From a virus, in IMG/VR virus record IMGVR_UViG_3300030333_004008, positions 1 through 48,650 of that record: a stretch of 48,650 nt of DNA, one strand, 5' to 3'. Shown here in pieces: positions 31,061-42,700 of the stretch. A model generated the notes under the pieces. That model ran no database searches. It worked only from the letters and a program-made list of their open reading frames with translations, and was not told the origin of the DNA. The position numbers were made by a program, and so were the translations under genes. The first letter of the stretch is position 1. Each line of letters begins with the position of its first letter.

Positions 31061-33727
31061 ATGAGCACAAAAGGATCAACATTGCTCACAGCATTAAATA
31101 TGATGCTAGAACAAGAGCAAAGAAAAAAGGACCAAGATACTGATTTAGCACTTGGAATAATATCTAATCAAATGCAAATCAATTTTCAAAAAGAAGAAAA
31201 TGAATTAAATAGATTAACTAACATATTAAACAAAAAGTTAGAACTTAATAATCAAACTTTAAATGATGTTAATGATTCATTAGATGTAGAGATAGAAAAT
31301 TTAGAAACGTTAACTGGACAAGTTTTTACTCTTGATCCTGTAAATTCTTCAGGTAACGTAGGTAATATTACTAATGATATAGTAAATGGTTCTATGGCTC
31401 AATTAAAAATGTTAGTAGATGATACTAATGCAGAAATAACTAATAATCGTCAACAATTAACTGAAGTTAAAAAACAAAAGAAAATTGCTACAACTATACA
31501 AGATTACTTTAAAGGTGTAGGCTCAAGTTATGATGCAGGTTTAGATCCAGATAAATGGGACAAAGAAGATTTTAGTTTAGAAGAATTAAACGAGATATTA
31601 AAAGACAGATATAATGTTACAATAAATGATGCAAACGCTTTTATGAAGGGTGCATATGACGTAAATATGGCTAAATTAGATCAAAATATTCTTGACGCTA
31701 ACAAACTATTGTTTGAAGCAAAAACTGTTGAAAATCAAGCTATTTTATCAGAAATAGAAACTGAGAATGTACAGAAATATAATGAGTTTACACAGATAGA
31801 AAAAGATAAACTAGTTATAGAATCAAGTTATGGTGGGTTAGTATACCCTAATGTAAGAGACGCACAAACATCTATTGCAAATGCGCAACTTGCATTTACA
31901 AATTACAACTCATTGGTAGCTTCAGAAATACCTAAAGATGATTTTAAAGCAACAGAAAGAGAAGAAAATATAGCAGATGCTAAAACTTTGTACGAAATTG
32001 AATTATATAATATAGGTGCAGATATAAATAATATCTATTTACCTGTTGATAAAGATGGTGTTTTAGTGCCAACAATGGAAGATGGTACGCCAACTATAAA
32101 AAGTGATGAATACAATAGAAATATAGAAGTTGGTAAAAAAGTTTTAAATGCTAATGTTTCCTTAAACGAAGGTTGGATGGCAAGACTAGCAAATCCAGGA
32201 GCCCACATTAATATCATACCTTACCACAACATGATAGAAGAGTTGCATTATAGTTTAATGAGAAATGATAATGAATTAGAAGATGGTCAGATTGATTTCC
32301 CAACACATACACAAAGAGAAATAGCTATTTTAAACTGGAGTGGTGGAATGACTGCTGATGATGTTCACACTATATATGAGCAAGGTGAAGCAGCGATAGA
32401 TAGATTGCAAGAGTTAAATACTGCAGGATTAAATACTCAATTTGGTGATGATATATCTTCTGAAGTGTATAGTTTTGATTCTAGTTTATTTAAAGGTGCT
32501 GTTGAACCTAGTGGTAGTGATGGAGAGCCTAAGCTTGATGAAAATTTACAGCATGGCATGAACATAGGTTCAGATATAGATATAAAAAATGTTTTTGCTA
32601 AAGATCCGAATTATGATTTTTTGGGTAGCTTTAATAAAAATTTAAATCTAATGCAAACTAATGTAGATTTAGGAAACGTAGGTAACAAAGGTCAAAACAC
32701 ATATAATTATAATACTGTTATAGATGATACAAATTGGTGGGCTACAGAATTTTTTGGTACATCTCGACCAATTAAAGGTAATAGTATAGGTGGTACCTTT
32801 TCAGAATTTACTCATATGTTATGGGGAATAAGTAATGAAAAATTTAGCGTAGAAACAGATCATAGTAATATTAAACTTGTAAATGAACCAAATTCTTATC
32901 TTACTTCAAAAGGATGGGCTGTTTTTAATGTAGATGAATCAGCAATTAGAAATAATAAACCTAAGATTATTAGTGATTTATATTTAAGTGATACAAGCTA
33001 CACAGTTGATTTTAGACAACAAGATAGAAGTAGCGGTATTTTTGGCGCTCCAGAAGAATATAGACCTACTGTATATGGTAGAAATAATAATATTGGTCCA
33101 GGCAAAATGACTTCTGTTGATTATGTTCCTACCAAAGAAGAAACTCTTGTATTAAGAGATAATGCTAATGAACTTATAGATAAAATCTTACAAGAATTTT
33201 TAGAAAATAAAACTACTAGAGAAGATAGATCGGGGAATATATACGAAGTTACTAATTCTCCTACTTTACAAAATAATCCTATTTTTTATGGAGTTAATCC
33301 TACAGGACCTGATTTTGTTCCAGGTGAAAAAGATATGGTATTTAAGGTTGGAGAAGCTAACAATATAGTAGTAAATTTACAATCGATGTTTGACAAATAT
33401 TTTGATGATATACCTGTAAAAAGACTAGCACAAGATGCTATATGGAGAGATTTACTACAACATGAAGGGTACACTAGAGAAGATTTACCTAGTGAATTAA
33501 AGTACTTGTTTGATAAACCTAAAGGATATTATCATTGGGAACCAGACAAAAGAATGATGTATGAAGAATGGGCTACATATACTCCTTCTATGAAAGAAAG
33601 TTATGGTGGTGATTTTCATCAATTCTATGAAGATTTTAAAAAGTCTGGGAAAAAACCTATGGGTCCTGTGAAGGATTATGATACTAGCGAAATTATTAAT
33701 ATTTATGAAGCATTAGATAAAGTTTAA
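31061..33727 (+). CDS. Large internal virion protein candidate, 888 aa
   Basis: Starts MSTKGSTLLTALNMMLEQEQ. The first ~400 residues are dominated by helical heptads (NQMQINFQKEENELNRLTNI; NRQQLTEVKKQKKIATTIQD), and the rest is a mix of strands and charged helices with no recognisable enzyme motif. Nine to ten bases separate it from both neighbours. Position between the glycine-rich virion protein and the giant polymerase-like protein argues for a component of the ejected core. No family named. Confidence 0.65.
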   Translation: MSTKGSTLLTALNMMLEQEQRKKDQDTDLALGIISNQMQINFQKEENELNRLTNILNKKLELNNQTLNDVNDSLDVEIENLETLTGQVFTLDPVNSSGNVGNITNDIVNGSMAQLKMLVDDTNAEITNNRQQLTEVKKQKKIATTIQDYFKGVGSSYDAGLDPDKWDKEDFSLEELNEILKDRYNVTINDANAFMKGAYDVNMAKLDQNILDANKLLFEAKTVENQAILSEIETENVQKYNEFTQIEKDKLVIESSYGGLVYPNVRDAQTSIANAQLAFTNYNSLVASEIPKDDFKATEREENIADAKTLYEIELYNIGADINNIYLPVDKDGVLVPTMEDGTPTIKSDEYNRNIEVGKKVLNANVSLNEGWMARLANPGAHINIIPYHNMIEELHYSLMRNDNELEDGQIDFPTHTQREIAILNWSGGMTADDVHTIYEQGEAAIDRLQELNTAGLNTQFGDDISSEVYSFDSSLFKGAVEPSGSDGEPKLDENLQHGMNIGSDIDIKNVFAKDPNYDFLGSFNKNLNLMQTNVDLGNVGNKGQNTYNYNTVIDDTNWWATEFFGTSRPIKGNSIGGTFSEFTHMLWGISNEKFSVETDHSNIKLVNEPNSYLTSKGWAVFNVDESAIRNNKPKIISDLYLSDTSYTVDFRQQDRSSGIFGAPEEYRPTVYGRNNNIGPGKMTSVDYVPTKEETLVLRDNANELIDKILQEFLENKTTREDRSGNIYEVTNSPTLQNNPIFYGVNPTGPDFVPGEKDMVFKVGEANNIVVNLQSMFDKYFDDIPVKRLAQDAIWRDLLQHEGYTREDLPSELKYLFDKPKGYYHWEPDKRMMYEEWATYTPSMKESYGGDFHQFYEDFKKSGKKPMGPVKDYDTSEIINIYEALDKV

Positions 33728-33735
33728 GGAGAGCA

Positions 33736-36700
33736 ATGGGTAAGTATAAAAGTTACGAAGATTGGCGAAATAGAACAGCTATTAAGCCTACAGTTCAAAC
33801 AGAACCAGCAAAACCTCTAGGATTACAATTACCTGGTGATCCTTTAAGTCCAACAGCTAGAAAAATGGGTGTTCAAACTGCAACACCTAAAGAGCCTACA
33901 TATACTTGGGTAGATGATTTCTTTTTATTTGATTTTGTTGGTAATGCTTTATGGGGTTTTGGTGAAACTTTTGTAGTACCTACTGTAGCTGACGTTGCAT
34001 CAGAAGTGTCTGGAGGTCCTGATCTATCTGCTCAATTTGGTTCACAAGATTGGAAAGATGAATCTTTAGCTGGTAAATTAGGATACGCTTTAGGTACAGG
34101 TGGTGGTGTTCTTACAGGTATTGGTGCTGTAGGTAAAGGTATAGGTCTTACAAGTAAACTTGCAGGCGCAGGTATGAAAAAAGCTGTTCAAGAAGCAGGT
34201 AAAAGGGCAGTAAAAGATTTAAGTGATGATGTAGCAAAGGGTATTATTACAAGCGCTAGTGATGATGCTGTAAAAACGGTTATAAAATCAACACGTACAC
34301 AAATTGACGAAGCAGGTAAAGAGGCAGCAGGAAGTTATAATTGGTTTAATTACTTTAAAAGGAAAGAAGCTAAGATGAATCCTTTTAATAGTTCTCCTGA
34401 ATTAACTTCAAGAGTTACTGATAATGTGCGAAAAGAAATAACTGAAATGCTTACAAAAGAATTAGGTGAAGAAGGTGTTAAAAAAGCTGGTAAAGAATCA
34501 TTTGATGAATCTGTAGAAAGAATGACATCGTCTGTTATAAATGCAGCATCACAAACAAGACATGTACATTTTGGGCAATCTATAACTCATAAGTTAATAG
34601 AACGTGGATGGAATAAAAAGATGGCTATTTTAGCAGGTGACATGGCTTATGAGTCTGTATTGTTAGCAACATGGGATGTAATAGCTGGTGAAACTGGTGA
34701 CTTTGCTGCTCAACAATATGGCTTAAATGAAAATGAATGGGGTTATGAAGAATGGTATAAAAGAGCTATGCATGGAGCGCAAACTGGTGCAATACTTGCT
34801 CCTATAAGATATATTCCTGGTGGTAAAGCAGTTCAATTTGGTAAAGCAGGAATGATAGCTGACTTTAGAGCTATGGGTAGTATGCTAAGAGCAAGGTTTG
34901 GAAAGAGTGCAAAAAACCAAAATGATAGTGCTTTATTAGCATTTGTAAATAGTTTTTCTAAAGGTGCTGATGATATTGGGGCAGCTTTTCCAGGCGCTGG
35001 GTTAACAAAAGCTGGTCTTGATGATATGATTAGCAAAGTAGGTAAAGGTACTTCATTAACTGCAAATGAGAGAGAAATTTTAGAAGCCGCTTACAATGGA
35101 GTAAAAAAATCTTTAGGTGGTAAGGATGGCCTTATAAGAAAACTTCAAAAAGAAATAGTACGAGATGGATTTGAATCTTTTACAAGAGCATCTGTAGGTT
35201 CTTTAGCTATGAATGCAAGAGCTTATTCAGCAGCGTATGATTCAGGAATATTATTTACCGAAGAATATCCTATGGATAAGCTAGTATTTGATCATTGGGT
35301 TGGTATGTTATATATGAAACGTGGTAAGAAATTTGACCCCAAATCAGCAAGATTACCTAAGTATTATGATCAAACAGGCTTAAATGGTAATGGTAGTGAA
35401 ATACAAAGGTTTTTACAATCCTATGAAAGATTAGGGTTTGAACCTGTTAAAAATGATATATACAATGCATTTACTGTAGGAGATGTTGAATCAGCTATAA
35501 AACTAGTTACAGATCAAGCTGCTAAAGATTCTAGTATTCAAATAAGTGAGTTTATAGAAAGTTCTAGAGCAGAATATGTTGATACAAATATAAATCAACA
35601 AAGATTACAAGAGTCTATAGACAATAAAGTTAAATTTGATCAAAGACCTCTACCTTTTCAAACTCATGTTCAAAAGAAAATTGGTGATTTAATTAAACTT
35701 CAAGCTCAACAAAAAAAGAATAACGAAACAGAAGCTGCTGCTAAAACTGCTAAAGAAGTAAATGATTTGCAAAACTTATTAAATATAGCAACTAAAATAT
35801 CATCATTATCTGCAGCAGGTATGGTTGGAAAACAAATGAAATATATGACTCAAGCAGAGGCTTTAGAATATATTAAAACATTTGACAATTTTAAACTTAA
35901 CGATGGAACAGTTATTGATTCTAGTAATTTAGATCTTATAGATACTAAAGTAGAGTTAGCTAAATTAAAAATAACTGAAAATATTCAACAAATGGGACAT
36001 CAATATATAAAAGATTCTTTAGGCTCAATAGGTTTAGATTCTATTGTAACTGAATCAAATGGTAAATTGCATGTTCATGAAACAGTTAGAGAGGCTTTAA
36101 AAACTATAAGTTTAGATTATGCTGGTAAACCTATAGCTGATGCTGCTCATTCTTTGCTAGAAACAATTGATTCTGCTAAAGCAGCAGGAAGTTTAGATGT
36201 TAGTAGCAAAGGTGTAGCTTGGAATCAAGAAAAAATAGAATTAGGCAAGCTAGAAAAGATGTTAGAAATTTATAATACCAGCACAGAATCTATGCATGAA
36301 CTTATGTTTAATGGTATGAATGGTAAAAAAATGGACAATTGGAGAGAAAATGTTCCAGGATTTACTAAACCAGACGCAGGATTTAAAGATAAATACATAA
36401 TGGGACAAACTGCTATCTGGCAATCTGTTCAAGCTGCAAATAGAATTAAAAGAAGCAGATTAGTTTATGAAGTTTTAGGTAAACAGGGCGGTGGTAGTCC
36501 AGAATTACAAGCAATGTATGCTAGTATACAAAAAAAATTAGGAGGCAATTCTAGATTTAGAGTTGTAGAAGAAGTTAAGCAAGGTGAAATAGGTGTAGAA
36601 GCATCTATGGAAGCCAACGAAATAGCTAATTTAGAAAGAATTAATAGAGTCTTAGAGTTGTTTGATAATACTGGTAAAACTGGCGCAAGAGATATAACTA

Positions 36701-39700
36701 AGGGTGAATTTGAAACTTTAAGTAAAGATTTAAATAAGGCTTTTGGAAATATATTTGAAAGCAGTAGTGAGTATAATGCTTTTATGAATGTTTTTGTATA
36801 TAGAGAATATGCAAATGAATTAACAGGTAATCCAAACTTAACTTCAGGTTTAAGAAGAGTTTTAGTTAATATGATGGATAGAGAATCTTTACTTAAAATT
36901 AAATCAGGAGGGTCTGTAGTAATTAGATCTGCCGAATCTTTAAGGCAGAGTGTTGTAAGGTTAAACTTACCTCCAGCAGAAAGAGATGCTCTGTTAAACA
37001 AAATAACTGAGTATGAAAATAAAGTAGAAGTTCCTTTAAAAGGTCAATTAAAAAATACAAAAGGTATTATAAAGTTTGGTGACAAACCAATTGATTTAGA
37101 TATGCCTGGTAGAGAACGTCAAAAATTATTGCAAGAAATAGAAAGCGCATTAGCAGAAGTAAATAAGTTTCATGTTTCAGAAAGCGCTAACTTACTTATT
37201 GATAACAATAAAATTCAAGAAAGAGTTTCTAATATGATGGCTCAAGCTGAGTCTATTTTAGATACAAAACCTGAGCTTGCTAAAGAATTAGTAAGTAAGG
37301 TTATGGAGATTAGCACTGTTAATGAAAACGTTTTATCTTTGATTCAAAAATATATGGCTACTAATGATGCTATAGGTTTAAGAACATTAATGGATGTAAG
37401 CGAAAAAATGCAGCAATTTGAGCAAAAATTAACAATAGGGGACCCTAATAAGGCTACATCAAAAACATTAGATAAATTAAGGCAAGAATTTGAATCTATA
37501 GTTATTAAAGCGCTAGATAAAAGGAATGAATTAGGTAGGTTTGAAACTTATGAAGATGTTCAAAATTATATTGCAGATAGAATAAATAATGTTTTAAATA
37601 GTGATCGTGTAGGAAGACCTCATCAAACTCACACATCTATTAGTCCTAGCCAATATGAATCTAAATGGGGTGTATCTGCAGAAACTATGACAGATATAAT
37701 GACAAATCCTAAATTATTATTTGAGAGATTAGATCAAATGCAAGGCCAAGTTAAAACTAACATTATGAATAATCTAGGTATGAAAAGTATTACTTATAGA
37801 GAAATGTTAGTAGATGGTATTAACTCAGTTATAAGGGGTACTTTTACTGAAAAAGATTATATTCGTATTGTAATGAAACCTTTTATAGATAATATGAAAC
37901 CTTTAGTTGAAGCTCATATTACTAGACAAAAGAAAAGTGGGAAAGAACCAGGAACATATGAAGATTTCATATTAGATACTATGTTTTTAATGCAAAGCGC
38001 TTTAGGTTCTAAAAAAGTTCATTTAGCAAAATATGAAAATGGAATGGTACATATTGAAGAAGCAAGTATTTCTAATTGGAATGTAGGTATAAATAAACTA
38101 CAGCAATCACTAGGATTGTTTGATGTAGGTGATATATTATTATTTAGTCCAGAAATATCTTATAAAGGCACTAGAAGCTCTTCTTTACCTCCAGAACAAA
38201 TACAAAAGGTTTATAATCAATTAGCAGCAGGATTACCTATAGCTCCTAATATTAGAGAAGTAATGTCTACAAACGATATACTTTTCTTTGATAAGTTTAA
38301 AAGTTATGTAGGTGGTAAAGGTAAAAAAGGACAATTAGAATTAATTCCTGTCCAGTTAGATGAAAAAACTGTAGTAATTATTCCTCAATATTCTATGCAA
38401 AAAGTAACAAAAGCGTGGTCATTGGCTGATGGTCCTTTAAGAAGTCAATTAATTAATGAACTTGCAACAACTGCTATGCCTGTTGCTGATGCTGCTAGAA
38501 TAGTAGAGAATTATTTTAAAAGAGAATTAGGTGCTACAATGGACAGTAAAGGAAACTTTACAATTGAACCTAATGCTGAAAACGTTCAAAGACTTGTTTC
38601 TATAACAAGATTGTTAAACGCTTTTAGTGGACAAAGATTAGCAGATGTTATGGCTGGAAATACTACAGTAACAGAAGTATTATCAGATTTAAAATATATA
38701 AAATTAGATTCTCCTAGAGGAGGGTTTGCTTTAACTCAAAGAAACTTAGAGACTGCTAAATTTTTTCTTGAAACATTTATAGATCCTAACTCTAACATGA
38801 GAGAAGTTGTTGATATATATAATAAACAATTCTTTGGTAAAGATGGTAAGACACTTACTAAACATAGAACTTTAAACTTGTTTGATGAAAGTGGTGCAGG
38901 CGCAAGCTTCTTTGGAACTAAAGAGTTAGCTAAAGAACAATTAAGGCAACAAATTCAATTTAATAATCCTAAATTAAAAGAATCTGAAATTCAAGAAAGA
39001 GTTGATCTAATTATGGAATCTTACGAAACAGTCCATGCATCAGCTCAAAATGGTGAAAAATATTTATCTTTACCTGAAATGGCAGCAATGTTAATGAGTA
39101 AAGGTGCAAGAACAGATTGGTTTATTTGGGGAGATAAGCTAGATATAAATGGAAAAATTGTTTATCAAAAAGATAGTAAAGGTAATTTTATAAAAGATAA
39201 AAATGATAGGTTTGTTCCTGTTCAAACTGTAGTAGGATTTAATGTTGCTATTAAACCTATAGAAATGTATAAACATTTTGATCCTGTTAAAGGTGAGCTT
39301 ATTACGCATGTAGGTAAAACAGCTTATAAATATCATCCAGAAATGGATAAACTTATGAAAATAGGTGGGGATTATTTTACTGATTCTATTGGTTTTGAAA
39401 GCACACATAAAATTCATGAGGTATCAAATGGTGTGGAAACTAGAAAGCCTGGTGTGCATTTAGAAAGAATACCAGGAGAAACAGATTTTCAAAAATCAAT
39501 GTTTGAAAGAGGGTTGCCACAAGAATCAGTTAATGAGGTTGTTGAAATAGGTAGAGAAGGGATAATGATTAAATCTATAGCTGGTATTCATGATGCTACT
39601 TTAAGTTATGGATTTGGTAATTTAATGTCTAATAAAGCTATAAGATCATTAGCTGAAATGACTGGTCAAAATAATGTTGTTAGTGAAATGATACAAACAT

Positions 39701-42700
39701 TTAGTTCTTTATCAGAAAATCCATTTGCATATCAAAAAGTAGTAACTAGACTTAAAAACTTTGAACATGAAAGTGGTGGAACTATAAATAAACTTATAGG
39801 TGCAGAAGCTGTGTTAAATGCTAACGGTTTACCTTTGTTTGAATTTATGCAACCTTCTGTAGAAAAGATGGTTTCAAGTGATTATATGGGTGGTAGAAAC
39901 TTTGCATCTAGTTCTGTAAGTTCAGGTAAATACAATGTTATGTCAGCAGGTTCTGGATATAGCTTGCCTGATAGAAGAGGGGGAGTTCAACATTCATTTG
40001 GTGGATCTGGAATGTCGCATTCAGAACATAGTACAGATATATCAAGCATGTATAAAATTTCTGGCGGAAAAGTTGAAAGATTAAATCCTAGAGAAGGTAT
40101 TAGTCTTGTATTTAAAATAAATGAAAATATGATTAATAAGTTCTTTAAAGGAAATCAAAGTATAATTGGTATTGAAACAGGTATGGATGTAGTAATTACT
40201 CATGATGGCCATATATTAGGACCACATCAACAATATATGAGAAAAACTGCAGGTTCTTTAAATAAAGTAGGCAAGCAAATAATTGAATTTGAACAATTTA
40301 TTTTAGATTCATACAATGTAATATTAGAGTCTGCTGTTAAGTCTGAAGGTGTTAGAACATTAGGTGATTTAGCTATGTATTTAAATGGAACATTAGATAA
40401 TTCTGCATGGAAATTAGGTGATTATAATAAGACTTATGAGTTAAACAGCCATTCAAATAAAGCTGATGTAAGAAATGAAAACGCAGCATCTACAGTAACT
40501 CAAAAAATGAGAAACTTTGTTTGGGGAACAGGTAAAACAGGTAATGATTTTCAGTCTGTCCATCTTGCTAAAGTAGACTTAAGAGTTCCTAAAGTAGGTA
40601 TGAATGATTGGGTTATTACTCGTGTTGAAAAACTTTTAGATAGAAGAAGAGGTCCAGTTAGTGAGATGAATTACTTAGACGTAATACAACCTCAAGATGC
40701 TGACTTTGATTTAGATAAATCATCTAGTTTCTTTGCACTTCCTGGTGAAGTTGTTAGAGAAGCTTATAACGTTGCTGGATACAATGATCCTGCAAGTATG
40801 GAAGTTTTTGATAAAGCATTTAGTGAAGTTAAATTAGATAATCCTTTACAAATGACTAACTATGCAGCGGTATTAAAACAGTTAGAATCTAAAAGAGCAC
40901 CATTAATGAGACAAATATCTACTCTTAGTACGTTATTGCAATACATATCTACTAAACAGGAGTTATTTAAACCTGGAACAGCTTACTCTCAATCTATTAT
41001 AGATGGTAAAGTAGCAGGAGCTAACAAAAACTTTAAGTTATTTGAGTTTAATTATGAAGGCGAAAAGTATATTGTTGAATTAAAAAATGATGCAGCATTT
41101 GTAGACGCTATGACGCATACTAAAAATCTTATTAAATCTACTATTGATATATATAAAGAAAGAGGAAATATAGAACAAGTAGATATGGTAAAAGAGGCTT
41201 GGTTAAATCCTGATCATGGATTTTTAAATATACGTAGGTCAAAAGTAAAAGATAAAGCTGAAATTATTACTTATGAAGAATTACCTAGTGCTGTAAATAG
41301 AGATGGTTTAAGTCCAAAAGCTTCTATTGAAGGGTTTATACAAAAGATATTAAGACCAATGGATCGTATACATAACTTAATACATATGACAGAATCTTTT
41401 GCTGATGGAACATCTAGAAAAATGTCTGCATTTGAAATGCTTTATAAGTATGAACAAAACTTATCTTTAATGAAATTTGCATCATTTAAGAGAGATAATA
41501 AAGGTAATTTAATTTTTGATAAAAATAATAAAGTATATCAACAGAATGAGTATGGTTCAATTGTAGATAACTTATTAGGATTCTTAGGTGAAGGGTATAA
41601 AAAAGGACAAACTAGATCTGGTTTGTCAGCTAACCCTGTTATTCAAGCTATGGTAGGCTTAAGAAATTCTAGAGAAAATTTCCATAAATCTATTCCTTCT
41701 GAATCATCTATTGCTGAAGTAGTTTTAGGTCTTCAAACAAGAGATAGTAAAATTAGTGATGCAGTTAAAAAATACTTAAAAGATCAAAAAACATTTGCTG
41801 GTCTTGAAAGCATTATATTTAACATAGATAAAATAGAAGATGTAGTTAATTCAATGCAAAGAAAAGGCTTGTTAAATACAGCAAGCGGTAAATACTGGCA
41901 AGCTGAATTAAAAAGAAATCAAATGATTAGAGATAATATAGTTAAAGAGTTAAATGATCCTGCTAATATTTATGATCTACACAAAACAAGCGTTCTTCGT
42001 AAAGATAGAAAAGGTGTAGCTCAAAATCATATTGCTATTTATAGAAGAAAAGGTGATGAAACATTTTTAGTAGGCGAGTTTAAACAGGGTGAAAGATATA
42101 AAGCGAGAAAAGGTGATGTTATATATGATAACCCTGGTCGAATTATATTAGGTGATAAAACTGTTAATATGGTTAGACGTGCAATGCATGATGCTTTTGC
42201 TAGAGATTCTAGAAACTTTAATGAAACAGAATTGTTAATGGTTAGAAATCTTATGTTTAATCCTAAGAACGGATTCTTTAAAACATTATCTAACGAAAGA
42301 CGTAACTACACTGACCCTAGTAAACCTTTAGATTCTAGAAGGTTATCTCTTATGGGCGAAGTAGATATGGTTGTAATGGCAGATTTTCTGCAAAGGGTAA
42401 AAAATATTTCTCCAGCAAAAGCAGAACAAATTATGCAACAATTTTTATTTGATTTATTAGTTCCTAAAGTATCAGATAATACTTGGGAAATTATAGGTAA
42501 AGATAGTAAAGGTAATAATTTGTTAAGTCCTTCTTTCCAGAAAAATACTACAAATGAAAGAATGGTATTTAAGTTTTTAAATAAAGCAATGCGTGGTGAA
42601 GCAGAAAATGTTATGAGTATAGAACAAGCTACACAAATCTTTCAAAGATTAAATGATAGGTTTAAAACAGCATTTGTTAAGCAACATGATGGTACTTTGC

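Noticed and set aside
36465-37001. 178-codon leftward frame inside the giant gene
   Set aside because: Shadow of the coding strand caused by codon bias; no ribosome site and no neighbour in that direction.
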